Source: Candidatus Thorarchaeota archaeon (GTDB taxonomy: Archaea; Asgardarchaeota; Thorarchaeia; Thorarchaeales; Thorarchaeaceae). From it: a DNA stretch of 6,475 bases. The DNA lies in NCBI GenBank assembly GCA_016841005.1, contig JAEORG010000160.1:1-6475 (forward strand). Direction: 5' to 3'. Of the stretch, positions 1 to 5,895 are shown one piece after another. Numbering within the stretch: position 1 is the first letter of the stretch; each line of letters opens with the position of its first letter. The notes under the pieces are model-generated. The model did not search any database and was not told where the DNA came from. It was given only the letters and a program-made list of their open reading frames with translations. Made by a program: the position numbers and the translations under genes.

Positions 1-136
1 CTTTACATTTTTTGAATTGCCCAATTTCCAATTTTACCTCATCATTTCTAGCCCATAATCTGGTATCACTCGACCCTACAGATGTGTATTCATCTTCATC
101 TTCATAAGCCCATGCCCAATCTGAATCTTTTGACAT
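1..136 (-). CDS. Unrecognised protein, N-terminal 45 residues only
   Basis: A minus-strand frame starts with ATG at 136 and runs open off the left edge, so only the first 45 residues are visible. They begin MSKDSDWAWAYEDEDEYTSV and continue as a polar stretch ending in a Gln-Phe-Lys-Lys-Cys-Lys run. There is no signal peptide or membrane segment, and the first 20 residues are strongly acidic and aromatic, which suggests a soluble cytoplasmic protein with a flexible N-terminus. The gene starts four bases after the stop of the FMN oxidoreductase gene. A GGAGAT Shine-Dalgarno sequence lies 10 bases before the ATG, inside the end of that upstream gene, so the two are very likely co-transcribed and possibly translationally coupled. 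I do not recognise the family. The ATG, the SD and the tight spacing make the gene itself credible. Confidence 0.7.
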   Translation of the reverse strand, partial: MSKDSDWAWAYEDEDEYTSVGSSDTRLWARNDEVKLEIGQFKKCK

Positions 137-140
137 TGTC

Positions 141-851
141 TTAGTTATCTCCGTTTCGAGCAGTTATGTATGACCGATTTCCGTTTTCAATCGCTTCCTC
201 ATGAGTAATTAGCGGAACAGAAATCGCATTCAGTATTTCTTGAGAGACAGTCCCTGATTCAATAATTTGGATACCTGCCTCTTCTGCAGCTGAATATACA
301 CCTTGGGCTAAATCTTCATTATATTTCAAACGGTCTGCATGAGGTCGAAGAATAGGACCAACGAGTTGAACTTGTGTATTCTCAGCAATCTCACGAACGA
401 TATGTACCACTACCTCAAAATTCTCTAATTCAAACCAGCCTCCACAAGATACTAACAAAATTTTTGAGATATTGACATCATCTTGGAATTTTGCACGAGT
501 GCGGCCATTCTTCTTCACAAGAAGTGGTTCTACAAGTGGTAACAATCTATTCAAAAGATTCTGAAACGCACCAGGAAGAGGAAGATAGATTGGTGTTGCA
601 AGAACAAGAATATCTGCTACTCTTGCTTTTTCATACACCCTATCCATATCATCAGTATGGATACATACACCTACCTTGTCGAACCAACATTGGAAATCCC
701 CAATACATGGTCTGATCTTGAGATCTTGTGAGAATAAGAGCTCAACAGATGCACCAGCTTTCTTCATCCCTTCTAGCAACGGACTTAGAATTAGGTGGGT
801 ATTTCCTTTAGCTTTATTTGGACTACCATTTATCGCTAAAACATGAGTCAT
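141..851 (-). CDS. Flavodoxin-fold NAD(P)H-dependent FMN oxidoreductase
   Basis: This 236-residue cytoplasmic protein belongs to the NADPH-dependent FMN reductase / iron-sulfur flavoprotein-like group, which binds FMN and passes electrons from NAD(P)H or ferredoxin to small acceptors. The N-terminal strand is followed by the FMN phosphate loop, Gly9-Ser10-Pro11 to Gly16-Asn17-Thr18. The second flavin-contacting region is ATPIYLPLPGAFQNLLNRL (about 85-103). A Cys-bearing segment, C49-x5-C55-x7-C63 followed by Asp67-Asp68-Met69, occupies the place where Isf-like relatives carry a cysteine cluster. Here the expected second Cys is Asp52, so a classical four-Cys [4Fe-4S] site is not complete. After about residue 110 a less conserved alpha/beta extension reaches 236 residues, close to the usual size. 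The ATG at 851 is preceded by a GGGATGAG weak SD, with an inverted repeat just upstream. The physiological substrate cannot be read from the sequence. Confidence 0.87.
   Translation of the reverse strand: MTHVLAINGSPNKAKGNTHLILSPLLEGMKKAGASVELLFSQDLKIRPCIGDFQCWFDKVGVCIHTDDMDRVYEKARVADILVLATPIYLPLPGAFQNLLNRLLPLVEPLLVKKNGRTRAKFQDDVNISKILLVSCGGWFELENFEVVVHIVREIAENTQVQLVGPILRPHADRLKYNEDLAQGVYSAAEEAGIQIIESGTVSQEILNAISVPLITHEEAIENGNRSYITARNGDN
147..152 (-). promoter_or_regulatory. Shine-Dalgarno inside the end of the oxidoreductase gene
   Basis: GGAGAT on the minus strand overlaps the last codons of the oxidoreductase gene (Gly-Asp) and sits 10 bases before the ATG at 136. It fixes the start of the partial downstream gene and suggests that ribosomes finishing the first gene help initiate the second. 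Confidence 0.6.
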
Positions 852-869
852 TTCTCATCCCTATCCAAC

Positions 870-887
870 TCTTGAAGTGATTCAAGA
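870..887. promoter_or_regulatory. Inverted repeat upstream of the oxidoreductase, possible operator
   Basis: TCTTGAAGTGATTCAAGA is a perfect inverted repeat with 7-base arms around GTGA. It ends 18 bases before the ATG at 851, where a promoter or 5' leader of the oxidoreductase gene would lie. TTGAA-N4-TTCAA symmetry is typical of sites for dimeric winged-helix repressors. It could also be a short RNA hairpin in the leader. No regulator gene is visible in the window, so its role is inferred from position only. Confidence 0.4.
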
Positions 888-973
888 TAATCGTAAGAAG
901 ATTTCCATCTATCATGAAAGAATGAAGAAAGGGCTTGTCATAGCATAGGACTGTTCACATACCCCATTTCCGC

Positions 974-1450
974 TCAATTTTCGTAATCTGAGGACATATT
1001 ATCACCGGGCGGTGACCCATCTCCTGTTGGCATTGTTTGTCTTTGGGGTAGCGATGCTTCCCAGTCACGCATCTGAGAAAAGTGCCCGAGAATCATGACT
1101 ATTGGAACAACTACCACAAACAGGAACACCCAGTACCATAGGATCCACATTCCGAGCATTGACAGGGCTGGAGTTGTCATCAAGTATCCGGGAAGCACGA
1201 AAGCTATTAAGAAGAAAATAACATATTTCCCAATACCCCGACTTGGAACTTTGGGCATTGGAACTCCCATCTGTGCAGCTTTCTTCTTTATCCGACCCTG
1301 TGTCATCCTGTAATGTCCCATGAGTACACACCCAATACAGAGTATTGCTATGAACCCAAACACAATTGCAAATACCAATGGAACTAGCTCTGGCGGCATT
1401 TGCAGAGGATGAAACAGATGTTTCCCAGCATTAAATACTCCGTTGACCAT
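974..1450 (-). CDS. Small three-helix membrane protein, family unknown
   Basis: This 158-residue integral membrane protein has three predicted helices: about 22-45, 74-92 and 97-122. A basic loop (about 48-71, with RIKKK and several Pro) joins helices 1 and 2. By the positive-inside rule this loop is cytoplasmic, which places the N-terminus outside and the C-terminus inside. The third helix is very aromatic (MWILWYWVFLF). The last 35 residues form a polar, Pro/Gly/Asp-rich disordered tail. I see no catalytic motif, metal-binding signature or transporter family hallmark. The ATG at 1450 follows a GAGGT Shine-Dalgarno with a 4-base gap. A 122-base gap separates the gene from the oxidoreductase on the same strand, so the two may or may not share a transcript. 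Two shorter overlapping frames in this segment are shadows. Confidence 0.72.
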   Translation of the reverse strand: MVNGVFNAGKHLFHPLQMPPELVPLVFAIVFGFIAILCIGCVLMGHYRMTQGRIKKKAAQMGVPMPKVPSRGIGKYVIFFLIAFVLPGYLMTTPALSMLGMWILWYWVFLFVVVVPIVMILGHFSQMRDWEASLPQRQTMPTGDGSPPGDNMSSDYEN

Positions 1451-1510
1451 CTTTACCTCAACTCTGAAAATGGCTAAGATTCGTTCAGCTTCTTATTATT
1501 AGTTCTGTTA

Positions 1511-1520
1511 TGAATAAAAC
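1511..1520 (-). promoter_or_regulatory. Possible TATA-like element for the membrane protein gene
   Basis: On the minus strand GTTTTATTCA lies about 60 bases before the ATG at 1450. With archaeal spacing this would start a transcript about 40 bases before the gene. The whole gap is AT-rich, so this is a weak call based on position and composition. Confidence 0.25.
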
Positions 1521-1536
1521 AACATCTAATATTTTG

Positions 1537-1546
1537 ATTTTATAGC
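1537..1546 (+). promoter_or_regulatory. Likely TATA box of the LVIVD propeller gene
   Basis: ATTTTATAGC on the plus strand matches the archaeal TATA style and lies about 53 bases before the ATG at 1598. Transcription would start near 1565-1570, giving a leader of about 30 bases that contains the GGGAGA Shine-Dalgarno (1585-1590, 7 bases before ATG). The element is embedded in an imperfect AT-rich dyad (ATTTTA at 1537-1542, TAAAAT at 1551-1556), which may be chance in such composition. Confidence 0.4.
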
Positions 1547-1597
1547 TAATTAAAATAGAACCTCATCTTTTCTCCATATTTCAAGGGAGAGATTTGT

Positions 1598-3421
1598 ATG
1601 AAACACAAGTATAGGAGATTACAGATCTTCACATTGTGCTTCTTGATTCTAGGAATTTTGATTTCCTCACCATTTACGGTGAAGGAAGTAAGAGCCTATT
1701 CAGGAACACATGATGAAACATTCATTGATGATACATTCATTGATGATATGAATACGAATGTAACTGGTATTGGGACTGGAGAGATTTCAATACCTGCTAG
1801 GGATTTGGAATTTGTGGGATCATCGGATTTCCCCAGCACTGGTAATGGTGAGACTTTAGAGATTGTGGGTGAAATTGCTTATGTTATTCACCAGTATTCC
1901 TTAAATCTGTATAACATCTCAAACCCAGTAAATCCTGATTGGATATCTACTGCAAATCTGATCAATTCAGTAGGGGGTGGATATACAATAGATATTTCCG
2001 ATGATCTTGTGTACATACCTAGCTCGCATGGTTTCGAAATTGTTAATGTCTCTGATCCCCTTAATCCTACATCTCTAGCCACTTATTCAGGATTTGTTGC
2101 TACAACTGCTGTAATCCAGAATCATGTTGCGTATCTAGCAGGCTGGGATGATGGTTTAATAATCCTGAATGTTACTGATCCCGTAGCTGCCACATCTATT
2201 GCAAATTACACAAACACAGTTCAAGTACGAGATGTGAAGATTATTGGTGATCGAGCGTATATCGCAGATGAAGATTCTTTTCAAATAGTGGATCTGAGTG
2301 ATATTTACAATCCCACCCAAATTACCCAAGTTTCAACTCTCACGCTAGGCGGGATTGATGTGAGTGGCAATTTATTGGTTTGCGATTGTGATTCCCTTGT
2401 TTATGGTCTGATGTTGTATGACATTTCGAGTCCGTCAAATCCGGTCAGTCTGAGCAATATAACAGGGATCTATGCTCGATCAACTATTCATTCAAATCGA
2501 TTATATGCAGCTGGTGCCAGCTTTAAGATATTTGATATCTCGGACACTTCAAATCCTGAGATGATTTATGATCGTGTCCCTTTCTATCAAAGTAGTGTTT
2601 ATGACTATGTGCAAAGTGGAGACTATTTGTATTTCGTAGCCCCGGGTCCTTGGTTAGAGGTGGATCGGTGTAAAGATTCAAATGGATTCTATTGGGACCA
2701 ATACAAACCATACGCTGTCATTCAGACTGATACACTAGTTGAGGTTGATACTATAGTCTTCGACGGTAATATCATGGATGTAACACTACATGTCGATGCA
2801 ACAACTCCGGATAACACATCAATTGACTACTACGCTTCTGCTATGAATGGGTCTAGCCCAGCCTTCTGGATTGAGGTATTTCCTGATGTAAAGATGCCAT
2901 TTGGAGCTGTCAGAGGTGAACGCCTGAAATGGAAAGCAGAACTGAACACGACTGATAATACAGTCACTCCAACAATCCGCTCAATAAATGTCACTTATAC
3001 GGTCTTGCTGAATGATCCATTAGAGATATCACCTGTGCCACCAGCAACTCTTGACGATAACACACCTACGATTACGTGGGGAGAGAGAGCAGGAGCTGTT
3101 TCATATAACCTACAAGTTGACACCACGTCAGACTTTGATTCATCAAATCTTGTTAACATTTCTACAACATCTACATCCTACACTCTAACTACAGCACTAT
3201 CGGATGGTGATTGGTTTTGGAGAGTTGCAGGAGTCGATAGCTCAGGACAGAGAGGCGAGTTTACTCAGGCGGTTCCATTCACGATTGATACAGGGGCAAC
3301 AACTGGTACAGGGACTGGTACAGGTCCAGGGATAGGACTTCCTGATCTTACAACTATGCTAATCATAGTTGGTGCAGTTGTCGCAGTCATCGTGATTGTA
3401 ATTGTGATAAGACGCAGATAG
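1598..3421 (+). CDS. Exported LVIVD-type beta-propeller protein with FN3-like domain and C-terminal membrane anchor
   Basis: This 607-residue surface protein has no catalytic motif; a binding or adhesion role is inferred. Residues 1-33 form a signal peptide (basic MKHKYRRLQ, hydrophobic 10-24, cleavage probably near Ala33). Residues 66-365 hold six clear LVIVD-type repeats, each ending in a version of [I/L]-x-D/N-[V/I/L]-S-D-P-x-N-P (near residues 106, 150, 191, 232, 275 and 313), plus a divergent seventh around 333-358; together they should form a beta-propeller. Residues 370-470 form a beta-sandwich module often found with such propellers (TPDNTSIDYYAS, then LKWKAEL and a Thr-Pro-x-Ile ending). 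Residues 475-563 are FN3-like (TITWGERAGAVSYNLQVD, DWFWRVAGVD). A Thr/Gly linker (566-580) leads to a single helix (583-604) and a final RRR, giving an outside-facing protein anchored at its C-terminus. GGGAGA precedes the ATG by 7 bases. About eleven N-X-S/T sequons are present. Family membership of the repeats is recognised; the ligand is unknown. Confidence 0.85.
   Translation: MKHKYRRLQIFTLCFLILGILISSPFTVKEVRAYSGTHDETFIDDTFIDDMNTNVTGIGTGEISIPARDLEFVGSSDFPSTGNGETLEIVGEIAYVIHQYSLNLYNISNPVNPDWISTANLINSVGGGYTIDISDDLVYIPSSHGFEIVNVSDPLNPTSLATYSGFVATTAVIQNHVAYLAGWDDGLIILNVTDPVAATSIANYTNTVQVRDVKIIGDRAYIADEDSFQIVDLSDIYNPTQITQVSTLTLGGIDVSGNLLVCDCDSLVYGLMLYDISSPSNPVSLSNITGIYARSTIHSNRLYAAGASFKIFDISDTSNPEMIYDRVPFYQSSVYDYVQSGDYLYFVAPGPWLEVDRCKDSNGFYWDQYKPYAVIQTDTLVEVDTIVFDGNIMDVTLHVDATTPDNTSIDYYASAMNGSSPAFWIEVFPDVKMPFGAVRGERLKWKAELNTTDNTVTPTIRSINVTYTVLLNDPLEISPVPPATLDDNTPTITWGERAGAVSYNLQVDTTSDFDSSNLVNISTTSTSYTLTTALSDGDWFWRVAGVDSSGQRGEFTQAVPFTIDTGATTGTGTGTGPGIGLPDLTTMLIIVGAVVAVIVIVIVIRRR
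1718..1747 (+). repeat. Perfect 15-base tandem duplication in the propeller gene
   Basis: ACATTCATTGATGAT occurs twice head to tail and in frame, encoding Thr-Phe-Ile-Asp-Asp twice (residues 41-50), just after the predicted signal peptide. Perfect nucleotide identity suggests a recent slippage event in a flexible N-terminal segment. Confidence 0.85.
3302..3325 (+). repeat. 12-base tandem repeat encoding the Thr-Gly linker
   Basis: ACTGGTACAGGG is followed directly by ACTGGTACAGGT, with one mismatch. It encodes Thr-Gly-Thr-Gly units of the flexible linker between the FN3-like domain and the membrane helix. Such linkers tolerate slippage, so its length may vary between relatives. Confidence 0.7.
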
Positions 3422-3422
3422 C

Positions 3423-3492
3423 ATGTGTTTCACATCTAGAGTGACTGGTGACCACTCCTATGGGGACGATGGTCACCTATACTCTCTTTTTT
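3423..3492 (+). terminator. Tandem hairpins and U-tract between convergent genes
   Basis: Directly after the propeller stop, ATGTG-TTT-CACAT (3423-3435) forms a small hairpin. It is followed by a larger stem: AGAGT (3438-3442) pairs with ACTCT (3481-3485), and GGTGACCA (3447-3454) pairs with TGGTCACC (3470-3477), across a small internal loop. The apical loop may close further through CTCC/GGGG. CTTTTTT (3486-3492) follows at once, giving the layout of an intrinsic terminator for the plus-strand gene. The last T belongs to the stop codon of the opposing gene. In the minus direction no T-tract follows the hairpin, so it should act mainly on the plus strand. Confidence 0.72.
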
Positions 3493-5777
3493 CATCGAGC
3501 TCTTCTTCGTATCGTGTTGAGGATTGAATCGCGTTTCTTGTAAAGAACGCCAAGAATGATAACACCGAACCCGATAGAACCTACTCCTAGAATCAACATG
3601 GTTGTAGAAATCTGAATAGAGCCCGGATAGCTCAATGGGTCAAGTGGGTCGGTCCCAGCAATGACCTCTATACCATCAAGGTACGTATCTGCATCCGAAT
3701 CGTCGTCTAATGGATTTGTGCCCAGTTTAATCTCAAATGCGTCATTCAGATTATCAGTATCCGAATCGATACACTGGATGTCAGTACCATGAGCAATTTC
3801 ATCAAGATCATCAAGACCATCGTAATCACTATCACCGACTGTAACACCAAGCTGCTCCAAAACAGCTCGAATCTCATCTATATCGCCAATCATTGATGCA
3901 TTCATCAGATTCAACGCAGCAGTATTTTGTGTCGCGAGTGCAGCAATCAATTCAAGACGAGTTGCATTTCCGCTTAGGTCATAGACTACATCTAGCAACA
4001 GCGTCGCATTTCCTTCTACATAGGTGAACAGAGTTTCAATTGCTGAATGATTTCCATCAAGCCATGCTATAATCTGGGTCAAATCTGTTGGTTCGATTGC
4101 CTCTACCTGAGCAGCCACACTCAACAAGAGGGTAGCATTACCCCCAGACCAAGTGACAAGATTCGAAATGAGCGTGGCATTCTCATTCAGAGCATTTACA
4201 GTACTCACCAGCAGAGATGCATTACCGTCCAACATTGTGAAGAGTGCTTGAATATCAGAGTAGTTGCCCTCCATCCAAGTTATGACTTGTTGTATCAATG
4301 AAGCGTTTCCATTCAAGTCGCTGTAGATCGCATCATACCAGTCTTGTGGCATACCCGGATATGATAGAGGATCCAGCGGGTCAGTCCCGTATTCGTACTC
4401 ATAGCCATCAAGAAAATTGTCGTTGTCTGTGTCGATAAGTTCAGGATCCGTTCCTATTTGCAGCTCGATATAGTCTGACAATCCGTCATTATCTCCATCT
4501 AGCACCTCAAATTGCCTATAGTGAATATCAGAATCTGAGGGGATGCTCCTGTCTTCCCACACCACATGGATACACCCTATTGAACTAATTAGTATCCCTG
4601 GAAAATAGGTATCTCCTGTGCTGTCTACAGATAGCCATTCATCATTCGACCATGTGCCACTGGAATCACAATATCCATACTTGATATCATAATCTCCCTC
4701 ACCATCATCGTCCTGACTATCGCACCAAGTCAGAAGAATACTACCATAATGGTCTACATCAATTTCTGGATACTCAACAATTCCCGTAGTATTGTACGGA
4801 ATTTGAGTAGGTTGCCAAGCTGATGTTGCGTTATCCCACTTTTTGTATTTGACGCTGTTAAAGCCATAATTATACGCCCACACAATATGCACATTCCCCA
4901 TCTCATCCACTCTGAGAGATGGAAACCGATTTAGATCTAAAGCGTCTGATGTCACATAAACTGTAGTTTGCCAGAACCCCGATGTTGCATTCCATCTATT
5001 GTATCTGATGTTGTACGATGTAAACGTTTGCTCATACCATACCACATAGAGATCTCCTGCTGCATCAGCATCAATCTTCGGGCGCATGGAATCCTCTGAA
5101 CTCCCTACTGACACGGTCTGGGGAAGCATCCAGGAGTTGGTTGTGGCATTGAAACAATTGTAGCGGATGTCTAAATCACCAGCCATGGAATAGTCTTGCC
5201 AAACCAGATGCAGGTTTCCTTTTGTATCTGCACAGACCGCAGGGTTTGTTGCATCAATAGTAGTACCAGTGATCACAGAACTTGTATCATTCCATAGTTT
5301 GGTGGTTGAATTCCAGAATCTATGTTTGAGTTGATATGCGGTTTCGGAGGGATTCAATTCACTCCAGATGAAATGTATATTGTCATAACTGTCCGCAACT
5401 ACAACTGACGATCCGATGTTTCTAGTACTGTCTACAGACACTAATTGTATTGAAGTCCACGCCTCAATAGAGGCATTCCACACTCTGAATACAATATCAC
5501 TATCAGTCCCTCCATAGATATCTGTTAGGTCACTCCAAACCACATACAAGTTCTCCTTTGAATCCATAGCAATTGATGGATTTAGTGAGTTTGATGTAGA
5601 GTTCACAGATACATTGAATGTTGGAGTCCACTCCGATATACCGAAAGAAGGATTTTGTTGAATATTAGTTGAATTCTCTACACGATTCACAGGTGTTATT
5701 CCAACTGAGGGGAATACAGTTGCAAATGACATCGTTACAATTAACATAAGGGGCACTAGTACTCTAATTCGCTTCAT
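3492..5777 (-). CDS. Exported seven-bladed propeller with TSP3 calcium repeats, 14-residue repeat stalk and C-terminal anchor
   Basis: This 761-residue surface protein starts with a signal peptide (MKRIRVLVPLMLIVTMSFAT; cleavage near 20-30). Residues 50-425 contain seven sialidase/BNR-like propeller repeats of 51-57 residues, each with a hydrophobic strand ending in Trp (W81, W138, W193, W247, W300, W351, W407). The seventh lacks its last strand, which the N-terminal EWTPTFNVS segment (49-57) could supply to close the ring. Sialidase catalytic residues are not evident. Residues 427-475 hold two thrombospondin-3 calcium loops (DGDNDGLSDYIE; DTDNDNFLDGYE). Residues 488-628 are 14-residue repeats with a Gly-Asn-Ala-Ser/Thr core, predicted helical. 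Residues 649-719 hold three more TSP3 loops. Both TSP3 blocks end in GTDPLDPLSYPG. A membrane helix (about 725-745) and a basic tail (KKRDSILNTIRRRAR) end the protein. GGGAGAT lies 5 bases before the ATG. The likely picture is a calcium-stiffened stalk holding a propeller away from the membrane; the binding partner is unknown. Confidence 0.87.
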   Translation of the reverse strand: MKRIRVLVPLMLIVTMSFATVFPSVGITPVNRVENSTNIQQNPSFGISEWTPTFNVSVNSTSNSLNPSIAMDSKENLYVVWSDLTDIYGGTDSDIVFRVWNASIEAWTSIQLVSVDSTRNIGSSVVVADSYDNIHFIWSELNPSETAYQLKHRFWNSTTKLWNDTSSVITGTTIDATNPAVCADTKGNLHLVWQDYSMAGDLDIRYNCFNATTNSWMLPQTVSVGSSEDSMRPKIDADAAGDLYVVWYEQTFTSYNIRYNRWNATSGFWQTTVYVTSDALDLNRFPSLRVDEMGNVHIVWAYNYGFNSVKYKKWDNATSAWQPTQIPYNTTGIVEYPEIDVDHYGSILLTWCDSQDDDGEGDYDIKYGYCDSSGTWSNDEWLSVDSTGDTYFPGILISSIGCIHVVWEDRSIPSDSDIHYRQFEVLDGDNDGLSDYIELQIGTDPELIDTDNDNFLDGYEYEYGTDPLDPLSYPGMPQDWYDAIYSDLNGNASLIQQVITWMEGNYSDIQALFTMLDGNASLLVSTVNALNENATLISNLVTWSGGNATLLLSVAAQVEAIEPTDLTQIIAWLDGNHSAIETLFTYVEGNATLLLDVVYDLSGNATRLELIAALATQNTAALNLMNASMIGDIDEIRAVLEQLGVTVGDSDYDGLDDLDEIAHGTDIQCIDSDTDNLNDAFEIKLGTNPLDDDSDADTYLDGIEVIAGTDPLDPLSYPGSIQISTTMLILGVGSIGFGVIILGVLYKKRDSILNTIRRRAR
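3894..4316 (-). repeat. Ten 14-residue (42-base) units in the stalk of the TSP3/propeller protein
   Basis: Residues 488-628 divide into ten units, nine of 14 residues and one of 15, with consensus Leu-x-Gly-Asn-Ala-Ser/Thr-Leu-Leu-x-x-Val-Val-x-x. The key Asn falls at 491, 505, 519, 533, 547, (561 degenerate), 576, 590, 604 and 618. Eight of these are N-X-S/T sequons (NAS, NYS, NAS, NAT, NAT, NHS, NAT, NAT). Codon use differs from unit to unit, so the repeat is old and conserved at the protein level, not a recent DNA expansion. Hydrophobic positions 1, 8 and 11 fit two heptads per unit, which suggests a helical or coiled-coil stalk. Confidence 0.85.
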
Positions 5778-5871
5778 TGCTTATCTCCCAACCTAAACAG
5801 AGTGGACTGTTGAACTAGCATTAGTTTGTTTTGGTCTGTGGAGAAAGGAATAGGAGGGCATACAGACTGAA

Positions 5872-5886
5872 GTTATTCATAAATCC
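5872..5886 (-). promoter_or_regulatory. Possible promoter of the TSP3/propeller gene
   Basis: On the minus strand ATTTATGAATAAC-like sequence lies about 95-110 bases before the ATG at 5777, within the 118-base gap after the solute-binding protein gene. It resembles a TATA box but would give a leader of about 70 bases. Read-through from the upstream gene is equally possible. No clear terminator separates the two genes. Confidence 0.25.
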
Positions 5887-5895
5887 GTTAACATG

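Noticed and set aside
491..715. Plus-strand frame of 74 residues inside the oxidoreductase gene
   Set aside because: It is antisense to a well-supported conserved gene, has no credible SD or domain, and has shadow-like composition.
915..932. Pyrimidine tract downstream of the membrane protein gene as a terminator (minus strand)
   Set aside because: CCCTTTCTTCATTCTTTC has no run of five or more T and no stem before it, which is too weak to call.
1065..1331. Overlapping frames on both strands within the membrane protein gene
   Set aside because: They are out of frame with the SD-led membrane protein and show no coherent protein features.
4047..4301. Plus-strand frame of 84 residues opposite the 14-residue repeat region
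   Set aside because: Repeats on the coding strand create periodic open frames on the other strand; there is no start signal or recognisable product.
3936..4316. CRISPR-like or DNA-level tandem array because of the 42-base period
   Set aside because: Units differ widely in nucleotides and are conserved only as protein; there are no spacers and no identical repeats.
4503..5630. Sialidase enzyme activity for the BNR-like propeller
   Set aside because: The repeats lack the sialidase Asp-box spacing and I see no catalytic Arg triad or Tyr/Glu pair, so only the fold is supported.
5813..5826. AACTA-GCAT-TAGTT inverted repeat before the TSP3/propeller gene
   Set aside because: Arms of only five AT-rich bases in a 118-base gap are expected by chance.
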